Assembly (NCBI GenBank): GCA_964589145.1
Contig: CAZPSL010000201.1
Coordinates: 1 to 27,107, forward strand
DNA length: 27,107 bases
Direction: 5' to 3'
From: UBA11858 sp964589145
Lineage (GTDB): Bacteria; Chloroflexota; Anaerolineae; Anaerolineales; UBA11858
Notes under the pieces: model-generated
The model's database searches: none
Seen by the model: the letters and a program-made list of their open reading frames with translations, nothing else
Told to the model about the DNA's origin: nothing
Part shown: piece by piece, positions 8,096 through 16,232 of the stretch
How the letters are laid out: each line of letters starts with the position of its first letter
How positions within the stretch are numbered: position 1 is the first letter of the stretch
Translations under genes and position numbers: made by a program

Positions 8096-9046
8096 ATGCC
8101 TCGTAAAAAATCTCCCCTTCGAGAATACGGCACCCTGCTGTTCGTTGCTGTCACCGCAAGTTTGCTTGTCGCTTGCGGGAAAGTATATCCACCCGCACGG
8201 GAAGAGACACCTCCGCTCCCGTCAGAAACGCCGCTTCCATCCAGCCCCGATCCAACAGCCAGTGCAACGCCCTTCCCTTCTGCCACGCCAACGGCCACAG
8301 CGACGTTTACAATCACCCCTCAGCCGCCAACAATAACGCCAACTCCGCCGTACTTTGAAAATTTTGTCATTGGAGAATCGGTTCAAGGCCGGCCATTGGC
8401 CGTCTTCCGTTTTGGCACCGGCCCATCCCGCCGCATGGTCGTCGCCGGCATTCACGGCGGAATGGAGGCCAACACAACAAAACTGGCAAAGGAAATGCTC
8501 GTTTTTTTGCGCGACCATCCAGACTGGCTGCCGGAAAACGTGACGCTTTACATACTCCCTTTGCTCAATCCGGATGGCGCCGCGCTGGGCAATATCCCCG
8601 AAGGCCGGGCAAACGCGAATTTTGTCGATTTGAACCGCAACTGGGATTCCAACTGGCAGGCCGACCCGAACCGTTCCGGGTGCTGGTCTCTGCTGGAACT
8701 CTCGACGGGCGACTATCCGCAGTCAGAGCCGGAAACCCAGGCCCTGGCTACGTTTCTGTTGGACAACGACGTGGAAATGCTCATCAGTTACCACAGTGCC
8801 GGGAATGGCATCTACCCCGGCGGACAACCGCCGATTACGCAAACTGTAGCGTTAGCGCAAAGCCTGGCTGCGGTCAGCGAATATGCTTATCCGCCAATTG
8901 ATGCCGGTTGTGCGTATACCGGGCAATTAATTGACTGGGCGGCTGACCACGGTATTGTTGCCGTGGATATTGAACTGCCCAATAAATGGGAAACCCACTT
9001 TGATACCAACATAAAGATTCTGTGGGTATTTGTCCGGTGGGAATGA
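8096..9046 (+). CDS. M14-family zinc carboxypeptidase lipoprotein
   Basis: The product is 316 residues. The N terminus is a lipoprotein signal (RKK, hydrophobic stretch 12-26, lipobox LVAC with C27), followed by a Thr/Ser/Pro linker (about 35-85). The peptidase domain has the M14 pattern: H120 and E124 in HGGMEAN, R181 in DLNRNW, H233 in SYHSAG and catalytic E293 in DIELPNK. The zinc-ligand spacing is HxxxE rather than the common HxxE. M14 enzymes of this kind (MpaA-like, carboxypeptidase-like) trim peptides, often murein peptides. The lipid anchor places it on the outer face of the membrane, alongside the outer domains of the kinases. AAGGA precedes the ATG. A role in local wall remodelling is possible but not shown. 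Confidence 0.9.
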   Translation: MPRKKSPLREYGTLLFVAVTASLLVACGKVYPPAREETPPLPSETPLPSSPDPTASATPFPSATPTATATFTITPQPPTITPTPPYFENFVIGESVQGRPLAVFRFGTGPSRRMVVAGIHGGMEANTTKLAKEMLVFLRDHPDWLPENVTLYILPLLNPDGAALGNIPEGRANANFVDLNRNWDSNWQADPNRSGCWSLLELSTGDYPQSEPETQALATFLLDNDVEMLISYHSAGNGIYPGGQPPITQTVALAQSLAAVSEYAYPPIDAGCAYTGQLIDWAADHGIVAVDIELPNKWETHFDTNIKILWVFVRWE

Positions 9047-9091
9047 TCCTCCCCACTTGCCAGACAAACCATTCTGAAGAGGAGAGAAATT

Positions 9092-10960
9092 ATGTATTGC
9101 AGAAATTGTGGCGGCGAAAATTCGGAGAATTATAAATTCTGCAGGCATTGCGGCGCGCCGGCAACCTATGGGGCCGAATTCCCGCAAACACCCGATACGC
9201 CGTATCCACTGCCATCAACGGTCAGCGCATCGTCTCCGCCGAAAGGTGGGCAGCCTGCCCAATCTGCTGCCCAAAGCACCGGAGCAGGCTTTCCATCCAG
9301 GCCAATTCTGCTCGCTGCCGGCGGGGGAATGGTGCTCCTGCTGGTGTTGCTGGCAGCAGGAATGTGGGGGCTGAACGCCCTTCGCGGAACAGGCAGCAGC
9401 CGGATTCTAATCGGCGCACCGGACCGGCACGGAGAAGCCGACCTTTACCTGCTGCGTCCCGGGCAGAAGATCGAAGATGGCGTTTTGCTCGCAGAAGATA
9501 CACAAAGCACATATGGTCAGTTCGTGGCAGTGACAAATCAGCAAGAACTCTATCAAATAGGGAATTACCTGACAAACTACGGCGGGTTTATTCCCCACAG
9601 CGACAAACTGCTGGTTTGGTATTTTGATGATCAGAATGAATATGTTCTGGGCTACATGGATGACAACGATGATGCGCTAACTCCGATTTTTGATTCGAGA
9701 GAGAACACAACTTACGGCTATGTATTCCGAGAGGGGAAGGATATTGTGGTTATTGAATCGCGCAGCAGTTCCGAGCGGTGCTATCACGCCCGGAAGGGAA
9801 GCCCGGCCAAACGGGTAGCCAAGGCTGACGCCTGCACCCCCGCCCGAAACGGCAACGCGATTTTCACACAAGATACCAATTCAAAAGGGCTTTCCCTATC
9901 CGTGATGGATTTGGATGGCGAACATGAAACACAACTTCTGGAAGATGAAGAAAACATCAGCAACGTGCTAATCAGTTCCGATGCAAGCCGGGTGCTATAC
10001 ATCGAAGAAAAACCCAACGAATCGCAGATTTTTATGCTCGACGGCAAAACAGGAGATAAAATCGGGCAAGGGGAGGAGTTGCTGCGCATTGAAGGCGCCG
10101 GTTTTGCCCAACAAGGAAACCGGGCTTACTACCTGGGCGAAAATGATGATGATGAAATGGAACTCTTCACCTTCATTGACGGTGTATCGGTTTCGGTCGC
10201 CCAAGGGTATTCTGTCGGCGCCGCGCTTAATCGGGATGGATCGCAACTCATTTATCTAATCGGCGATGAAGATGACGAAAAGACACTATATGTCCATCCG
10301 ACATCCGGCAATGGCGAGGATGTTCAGGTTCTTCGGGGGAATTTGACATTTGCTCTGATGGAATCGCCGGAACGTATCCTGATCGGTGAACAAGACAAAG
10401 ACGAACTGGCAATTTACAGTGCCAGCATTACCGGCGGCAATTTGCTCCAACTATACCGGGAAGATGACATGGATGTGGAAAGTGCATACTACATTCGCGG
10501 GGAAAACATGCTTTATTTACTGCTTCGCGATACGGACGAAATGATGTACCTGTACGTTGTAAACACGGAAAACGGAGAGGGGGCACTGCTCGTAGACGAA
10601 TGGGCAGGAATCGAAATTCTGGATAGTGCCAAAGACGGCAGTCGAGTTGTTCTGACCGGTGTTGAAGATATTGGAGACGAGCAAATACTCTACCTGGCAG
10701 ATTCAACTACGGGTACCGATCCTGTCGAGTTGGACGATGATGCCGATGACTATGTAAATGCCGTTTTTACCCGCAACGGGAAGGAAATTCTTTACACTGC
10801 TATCACAGGCTATGACTCGGACGAGGTGGAGATTCGACAAATTAAAGCCAAAGGAGGGTCGCACTTTGAAACCCTTTATACCGAAGCCTATTTGATTGAT
10901 GCCGGATGGGACATTCTCTTTCCCTTTGCCTGGGTTGATTGGCAAAACGCGACAAAGTAA
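9092..10960 (+). CDS. Zinc ribbon membrane protein with extracytoplasmic TolB/WD40-like beta-propeller
   Basis: The product is 622 residues. It opens with a zinc ribbon (C3, C6, C17, C20), then a low-complexity Pro/Ser/Gln stretch, one membrane segment (about 71-93) and a long extracytoplasmic part. Residues 103-620 show repeated four-stranded units of the TolB/DPP IV propeller type (ADLYLLRPG, SRVLYIEEKPNESQIFMLDGKTGD, NGKEILYTAITGYD). They are unusually rich in Asp and Glu, which may bind calcium or only raise solubility. No enzyme motif is seen. Propellers of this sort bind proteins or sugars. A good AGGAG lies before ATG 9092. The topology, zinc ribbon inside and sensor outside, matches the protein at 17732. 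Confidence 0.85.
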   Translation: MYCRNCGGENSENYKFCRHCGAPATYGAEFPQTPDTPYPLPSTVSASSPPKGGQPAQSAAQSTGAGFPSRPILLAAGGGMVLLLVLLAAGMWGLNALRGTGSSRILIGAPDRHGEADLYLLRPGQKIEDGVLLAEDTQSTYGQFVAVTNQQELYQIGNYLTNYGGFIPHSDKLLVWYFDDQNEYVLGYMDDNDDALTPIFDSRENTTYGYVFREGKDIVVIESRSSSERCYHARKGSPAKRVAKADACTPARNGNAIFTQDTNSKGLSLSVMDLDGEHETQLLEDEENISNVLISSDASRVLYIEEKPNESQIFMLDGKTGDKIGQGEELLRIEGAGFAQQGNRAYYLGENDDDEMELFTFIDGVSVSVAQGYSVGAALNRDGSQLIYLIGDEDDEKTLYVHPTSGNGEDVQVLRGNLTFALMESPERILIGEQDKDELAIYSASITGGNLLQLYREDDMDVESAYYIRGENMLYLLLRDTDEMMYLYVVNTENGEGALLVDEWAGIEILDSAKDGSRVVLTGVEDIGDEQILYLADSTTGTDPVELDDDADDYVNAVFTRNGKEILYTAITGYDSDEVEIRQIKAKGGSHFETLYTEAYLIDAGWDILFPFAWVDWQNATK

Positions 10961-11104
10961 AATCCCCAAGAAGAGGTTGACCACCTTGACGCCCGGCCAA
11001 TCTCCACCTGACTACAGTTTTGTAAACTATCCCGCCAAAGGTCAAATCGCCGGTCTTTACCGATATGATTCAGAATCAGGACTTTCTCTCTAGCAACGGC
11101 TCGC

Positions 11105-11139
11105 AGTGATTTGCGTGTGTTTCGCACGCAAAAATCACT
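11105..11139 (+). terminator. Inverted repeat after the propeller gene, possible terminator
   Basis: Arms AGTGATTTGCGTG and CACGCAAAAATCACT pair over 13 bp with a two-base bulge, around a seven-base loop. The sequence after it (acttttccc) has only a short T run, so it may be a weak terminator, an attenuator or an operator for the phosphatase gene 55 bases downstream. Confidence 0.4.
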
Positions 11140-11194
11140 ACTTTTCCCTGCGTTTCAGCGAAAGCCCCAAGAATGTTCTTCAATGGAGTCACTA

Positions 11195-13006
11195 ATGACA
11201 AAAATGAATAGGTGTGGACGGTGCTCTGCTGAAAACTATCCAGATGCAAAATTCTGTCAGCAATGTGGCGCACCACTGGAGCCGAAAAACCGACCGGAGC
11301 AAATTCTGGACCCAATCAAACAGGCACTTGCCAATACCATTGACGCGCTGCGCCCGCCAAAACCCCAACCTGAGAAAATCCGTCAATCTCCACAGCGCAG
11401 ACACCAGGCCGATGCAAAGCCGCGCCCATCAATGATTCCCAAAAAGCCGGGGGAACTTATTCGCGGCTACCAGGTACTTGAAACGCGCTCGCAAACATAT
11501 TCCAATTACTACAAAACCCGCTTGCTGAAATGCACATGCGGGCACCAGAATCCCCCGTCTGGCAATGATGTTTGCGAACAATGCCGGACTCCTTTGCGGC
11601 AATTTGTCTTGCGGGAGACTTTTGTAAAAAAACCGCTCGGGCAAAAGCATAAAAATCTCTTTATGCGCTTTAGCCAGGAAATCGAGGGCATCCTTAATTC
11701 TCTGGAAATTTTCTTTGAGGGGAATAAACAATACGTTGTTTTGGATAATTTCCCCGAACCCTGGAGCATCCTGGCAAATACAGCGCTGCCGGTTGGAAAT
11801 CCGGACACTGCCATTGCATGGGTATCGCAACTTGGGAAAGCCATCCAGCAAACACACCAGCGCCAATACGCGCTTTCCAATGTTGCACAGCAACAGTATT
11901 GGCTGGAATCAATCATTATCTTAAAAAACCAACAGGCCTATTTTTCTGATCTAACTATGTCCCGGCCAATTACGAACACAAAAGCATCGCCGGTACAAAA
12001 AAATATTTGGCTGTTGGCTAAAATTCTTTACATCATGCTAACAGGCAGCAAGCGCATGGCCGCCGGAAAAAATGTCCCAGCCTACGAAGTTCCGCATCCA
12101 TACCGCGAGGCCATTACAATGGCTCGTGAAGGAAAATTTGCAAGTGTAGATGCCTTTCTGACCGCGCTGCAAAATCCTCCCGCGCGCCCGGAACTCACCC
12201 GCAGTTTGCGCCAACTGGTAGGGTACGGAACAGACGTAGGCAAACAACGCGAACACAATGAGGACTACGTCAGCAAGTTCTCTCTGGGCTTGGAGCAAGT
12301 CCCCGGCACCCCCGAAGTCGGATTGTACATTGTGGCAGACGGAATGGGGGGACATCAGGCAGGAGAGAAAGCCAGCGAAGCCGTTATCAAGGACGTTGTT
12401 ATTAACCGCATTCAGGAGCAGTTGCACAACCTGAAATCAGTGCCCAAACTCAAGCGGGCTACCGTCAAACTGGATGATCTGGTGACTCCCGGAGAAATCC
12501 TGCGAGAAGCAATTGAACAAGCCAACGCAGTCTTGTACAAGGCACGCAACGCCGCCAGCGGAAGCGACCGGGGCACAACAATTACCGCTACCCTGATTGT
12601 TGGTTCAACCTGCGCAATTGCCAACGTGGGAGATAGCCGCACGTACCTGATGCGAAACAACACGCTGCAACAAATTACCAAGGATCATTCGCTGGTTGCC
12701 AGCCTGGTTGCCAGCGGCATGATTTCGGAAAATGAGGTGCGCACGCATCCGCAGCGGAACCAGATTTATCGAACTTTGGGGGATAAACCGAAAGTCGAAG
12801 TTGACGTATTCCAAAAAGTGCTGATCCCTGGCGACAGGTTGCTGCTTTGCTCCGACGGGTTATGGGAAATGGTACTCGACGACACGATTGCAGCAATTTT
12901 GCACTCTGCACGCACACCCCAATCTGCATGTGACCGTCTGATTGAAGCCGCCAACCAGGCCGGCGGGGAAGATAACATCAGCGTGATTGTCATTTGGATC
13001 GAATGA
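11195..13006 (+). CDS. Zinc ribbon-pseudokinase-PP2C Ser/Thr phosphatase
   Basis: The product is 603 residues. Residues 7-24 form a zinc ribbon (C7, C10, C21, C24). Residues 88-328 resemble a Ser/Thr kinase in layout (GYQVLETR, YVVLDNFPEP hinge, QLGKAIQQTH helix, WLLAKILYIMLTG, FASVDAFLTAL) but have no glycine loop, no catalytic Lys and no HRD or DFG; a second zinc ribbon (C113, C115, C127, C130) is inserted in the N-lobe. Residues 343-603 are a complete PP2C domain: RxxNED 352-357, D382-G-M-G-G, GTT 460-462, D480 in NVGDSR, SDG 553-555 and D593 in GGEDN, all metal-binding residues present. It should reverse phosphorylation by the cluster kinases. Start: GGAG at 11185-11188 favours ATG 11195; a TTG at 11111 lies inside the upstream hairpin. 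Confidence 0.93.
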   Translation: MTKMNRCGRCSAENYPDAKFCQQCGAPLEPKNRPEQILDPIKQALANTIDALRPPKPQPEKIRQSPQRRHQADAKPRPSMIPKKPGELIRGYQVLETRSQTYSNYYKTRLLKCTCGHQNPPSGNDVCEQCRTPLRQFVLRETFVKKPLGQKHKNLFMRFSQEIEGILNSLEIFFEGNKQYVVLDNFPEPWSILANTALPVGNPDTAIAWVSQLGKAIQQTHQRQYALSNVAQQQYWLESIIILKNQQAYFSDLTMSRPITNTKASPVQKNIWLLAKILYIMLTGSKRMAAGKNVPAYEVPHPYREAITMAREGKFASVDAFLTALQNPPARPELTRSLRQLVGYGTDVGKQREHNEDYVSKFSLGLEQVPGTPEVGLYIVADGMGGHQAGEKASEAVIKDVVINRIQEQLHNLKSVPKLKRATVKLDDLVTPGEILREAIEQANAVLYKARNAASGSDRGTTITATLIVGSTCAIANVGDSRTYLMRNNTLQQITKDHSLVASLVASGMISENEVRTHPQRNQIYRTLGDKPKVEVDVFQKVLIPGDRLLLCSDGLWEMVLDDTIAAILHSARTPQSACDRLIEAANQAGGEDNISVIVIWIE

Positions 13007-13044
13007 CCCCCGCATGTTTTTTCATTTTTCTACAGGAGTTTACC

Positions 13045-14298
13045 ATGTCTGAAGCAATACAACTTACCAGCATCTGCAACCGCAGCGCGGTGCCCGTGCT
13101 CAACACACCTCAATTAATCTATGTGCTTACCGAACTAACACCAGGAGGGGCTATTGCCACCGTTCGAATGCCGCTCAACCTTGTGCTTGTTCTCGACCGC
13201 AGCGGTTCCATGTCCGGGGAAAAGTTGCGCAATCTAAAAAACGCGGTTAATCAGATCATCGAACAACTTGCACCGGAAGATGTGCTCTCCATTGTAACCT
13301 TTGAATCCAAAACACAGGTCCTGTTCCCTGCCCATCCAGCAACAGACAAGCACAAACTGAAAACAACAGTAGATCGGATTCGGGTAGGAGGAAGCACCAA
13401 TATGGCATCCGGGTTGCAAGAAGCAATCCGCCAAGCCCAGCAATGGATGGCCCGCGACCGGATCAGCAGAATTGTGCTGCTAACAGACGGGGAGGCTACC
13501 GATGATGAGGATGACTCGCGGCGTGAGGCCGATACTGCCGGCGCCATGGGCGTGCCGATTATCGGCCTGGGGCTGGGCAACGACTGGAACGAAGATTTTA
13601 TCTACGATCTGGCAGACCGCAGCATCCTGGCCCCCGGCACACAAACAGGATATGCCGATTTCATTCAACAGCCTGCTGATGCCGCCCGGATCTTTCAGGA
13701 GGTTTATAATTCCATGCAAGTGGTAGCCCGGAATGTGCAGGTGAATATCCGTATGGTGCAGGGGCTGGAGGCCCGCCGTGTCTGGCAGGTGACCCCGATG
13801 ATTAACGACGTGAGCCTGAGAGCCATTCAGGGGCGTGCAATCGTCTTGCAAGTTGGCGAATTAGAGCAAAGCGGCACATCTTACCTGGCAGAAATCATGC
13901 TGCCGCCCCGCCCTGCCGGTATTGTCCGTATTGCCCAAGCCGATGTAACCTATGAAATCCCGGGGCAGGGAGAAATGCGCTCTGCGGTGGATCTGATTTT
14001 GGAATTCACTCCAGATCCGATGAAACACAATCAGATGAACGGACGCGTAATGAATATTGTAGAACGCGTCCAGGCTTTCAAATTGCAAACTCAGGCGCTT
14101 CACGATGCCGAAATGGGACAAGCCGGAAAGGCCACCCAAAAACTACGCCAAGCCGTAACCATCCTGCTTTCCCAAGGCGAAACGGAACTGGCAGAACAAA
14201 TGCAACAAGAGGCTGACCACCTGGAGGAATCCGGGCAGATTTCATCCGGCGGCAAGAAAACAATCAAACTCACCAGCAAGAAAACCGTCAGACTTTAA
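13045..14298 (+). CDS. VWA-domain protein with duplicated Thr-containing tail
   Basis: The product is 417 residues, with no signal peptide or membrane segment. The von Willebrand A domain (about 43-225) has a complete metal-ion-dependent adhesion site: D51-x-S53-x-S55, T118 and D148 (LLTDGEATDD). A beta-rich region (230-340) and a helical region (345-395) follow, as in VIT/VWA-type proteins. The last 14 residues contain the imperfect duplication KKTIKL-TS-KKTVRL, putting Thr406, Thr410 and Thr414 in a basic tail. Such tails are plausible kinase targets and FHA ligands; PpkA of type VI secretion combines a kinase and VWA in one protein. AGGAG at 13034-13038 supports ATG 13045 over an in-frame TTG at 12994. 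It lies directly after the phosphatase and 10 bases before a kinase. Confidence 0.92.
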   Translation: MSEAIQLTSICNRSAVPVLNTPQLIYVLTELTPGGAIATVRMPLNLVLVLDRSGSMSGEKLRNLKNAVNQIIEQLAPEDVLSIVTFESKTQVLFPAHPATDKHKLKTTVDRIRVGGSTNMASGLQEAIRQAQQWMARDRISRIVLLTDGEATDDEDDSRREADTAGAMGVPIIGLGLGNDWNEDFIYDLADRSILAPGTQTGYADFIQQPADAARIFQEVYNSMQVVARNVQVNIRMVQGLEARRVWQVTPMINDVSLRAIQGRAIVLQVGELEQSGTSYLAEIMLPPRPAGIVRIAQADVTYEIPGQGEMRSAVDLILEFTPDPMKHNQMNGRVMNIVERVQAFKLQTQALHDAEMGQAGKATQKLRQAVTILLSQGETELAEQMQQEADHLEESGQISSGGKKTIKLTSKKTVRL

Positions 14299-14308
14299 GG
14301 GGCCAACC

Positions 14309-16228
14309 ATGGCACTCAAAATGGGAGATATTCTAAACAACCGTTATCGCATCCTGGCGATTCTGGGGCAGGGTGGTTTCGGTGCAGTCTATCGTGCTGC
14401 CGACATGCGGCTGAAACGGCCCTGTGCCGTCAAGGAAAATCTGGATACATCCGAAGAAGCACAGCGTCAATTCGAAAAAGAAGCCATTATTCTCGCTCAG
14501 TTGATGCACCCGAACCTGCCGCGCGTGCAAGACCACTTCATCATCCCCGGGCAGGGGCAATATCTGGTCATGGATTTTATCGCCGGCGAAGATTTGCAAT
14601 CCTTACTGGAACGCAGCGGACCGGTGAAACCGAAGCAGGCACTCAACTGGATCGGGCAAATCGCCAACGCACTGGCCTACCTGCATGCTCAGAACCCTCC
14701 AGTTATCCACAGAGACATTAAACCGGCCAATATCCGCATCACCCCGGAAGGGAAAGCCGTACTGGTGGATTTTGGACTTGTTAAAGTCTACGACCCCCAC
14801 CTGCGGACGACCGTTGGCGCCCGGGCAGTGACGCCCGGTTATTCCCCGCCGGAGCAATACGGACAAGGGAACACGGATGCCCGTACCGATATCTACGCCC
14901 TGGGGGCAACACTTTATACGCTGCTTACCGGAGTAGGACCGCAGGAAAGTGTTTTGCGCGTGGTGGAAGATCAACTGGCTCCGGCAGAAACGATCAACCC
15001 GCAGATTCCCCCGTCGGTCAGTCAGGCGGTTCGGAAGGCTATGGACCTAAAGCCCAGCCAGCGGTATCAACAGATAAGTGAATTCGAACGCCAATTGCAG
15101 GCGGCATCCCAAAAGCCAGTGACACATCCACGCGCGAAACAAAAGGAAGCAAAACCCCCGCATTCAGGCGCGGCAAACCTGCCGCCGCCGCCACGAAAGG
15201 CAAAAACAAACTGGCGCAAATGGGCACTCCCTGCCGGAGCCATGCTGGTAATTGGCGCTCTCCTGCTTCTCTTTCTTGCTGGCATCGCATTTATCGGCAT
15301 CCAAAACCAGGCAAACGAACGCGCAGCAGCAACGGCTCAGGCAAGAGCAAGAGCAACAGCAACGGCTCAGGCCCGAAAAGATTTTATTGCATCTCTGGAG
15401 CGCAGCGGGTTACGCGTTTTCGGGCCCGCCGAGGGGTGCCTGAAACATGAGGAGGACGATCTTGTGGAGGTGTGGACAGCAGACGTTTCCTTGCGCGATT
15501 TTATCGCCGAAGCCGTATTTCACAACCCCTACAGCACTGCCGCTGGAAGTTGGGATTATGGATTTCTGTTCCGCGATGAACGAAGCAACAATCAATACCG
15601 GCTGACCGTTTTTTCAGACGGATCTTGGGGTTTGGGAAATCAGGAAGATGCAACTTTTACCGATATTGCCAGGGGCCGACTCAACAATCTGGATACGACC
15701 GCAAACGGCTCGAATTCGATCAAGGTTATCGCCTCGGGAAACCAGGGCTGGCTGTATATCAACCATCAATTCGTTGCAGAATTGGATCTTTCTGACCGCA
15801 CAAACGCCGGCGATATAACGGTTGCCACCGGGATCTGGAATGGAGACGAAATCAACGGCGAGGAAACCTGCTATGATGATTTCACCGTTTGGAGTATTCA
15901 GGATGCGGACGGGCCGGACGGGCAAATGGAATATGGCGCGAGATTGCACGACAGCCTCACTATCAGCCGCGGCGTAGGCCTTTGGGCATTTTCAGGGAGC
16001 AGCGGAGACCGGATCACAATCGAACTGAGCAGCGATGACTTCGACACCTACCTGGAACTCTACGGCCCAAACGGAGAATATCTCATCAGCGATGATGACG
16101 GCGGCACTGATACCAACTCGCGAATTGCGGATTATCGGCTTCCATCCAGCGGCCAATACATCATTCTGGTACGCAGTTTCAACAATGACGAAACAGGTTC
16201 CTACACATTGTCATTAGACGGTCCGTAA
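14309..16228 (+). CDS. Membrane Ser/Thr protein kinase with concanavalin-like and PPC outer domains
   Basis: The product is 639 residues. The kinase domain (about 13-265) has GQGGFG 20-25, K42, H134-R-D136, N141 and D154-F-G156. A Pro/Lys-rich stretch precedes one membrane segment (about 307-331). An Ala/Thr/Arg/Gln repeat helix (335-357) follows; the 14-bp DNA unit gcaacggctcaggc occurs twice there. Residues 378-530 form a concanavalin/LamG-like sandwich (YGFLFRDE, GWLYINHQFVAELDLS, YDDFTVW) and 545-636 a pre-peptidase C-terminal (PPC) domain (DRITIELSSDDFDTYLELYGPNGEYL), both glycan- or protein-binding modules normally found outside the cell. It is the third paralog of the kinases at 4514 and 6010. 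AAGGGG just before the ATG and a 10-base gap after the VWA gene indicate co-expression. Confidence 0.93.
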   Translation: MALKMGDILNNRYRILAILGQGGFGAVYRAADMRLKRPCAVKENLDTSEEAQRQFEKEAIILAQLMHPNLPRVQDHFIIPGQGQYLVMDFIAGEDLQSLLERSGPVKPKQALNWIGQIANALAYLHAQNPPVIHRDIKPANIRITPEGKAVLVDFGLVKVYDPHLRTTVGARAVTPGYSPPEQYGQGNTDARTDIYALGATLYTLLTGVGPQESVLRVVEDQLAPAETINPQIPPSVSQAVRKAMDLKPSQRYQQISEFERQLQAASQKPVTHPRAKQKEAKPPHSGAANLPPPPRKAKTNWRKWALPAGAMLVIGALLLLFLAGIAFIGIQNQANERAAATAQARARATATAQARKDFIASLERSGLRVFGPAEGCLKHEEDDLVEVWTADVSLRDFIAEAVFHNPYSTAAGSWDYGFLFRDERSNNQYRLTVFSDGSWGLGNQEDATFTDIARGRLNNLDTTANGSNSIKVIASGNQGWLYINHQFVAELDLSDRTNAGDITVATGIWNGDEINGEETCYDDFTVWSIQDADGPDGQMEYGARLHDSLTISRGVGLWAFSGSSGDRITIELSSDDFDTYLELYGPNGEYLISDDDGGTDTNSRIADYRLPSSGQYIILVRSFNNDETGSYTLSLDGP

Positions 16229-16232
16229 CCCC

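Noticed and set aside
15329..15371. Short direct repeat gcaacggctcaggc in the kinase at 14309
   Set aside because: It encodes an Ala/Thr/Gln-rich helix after the membrane segment; simple low-complexity coding repeat with no sign of a separate function.
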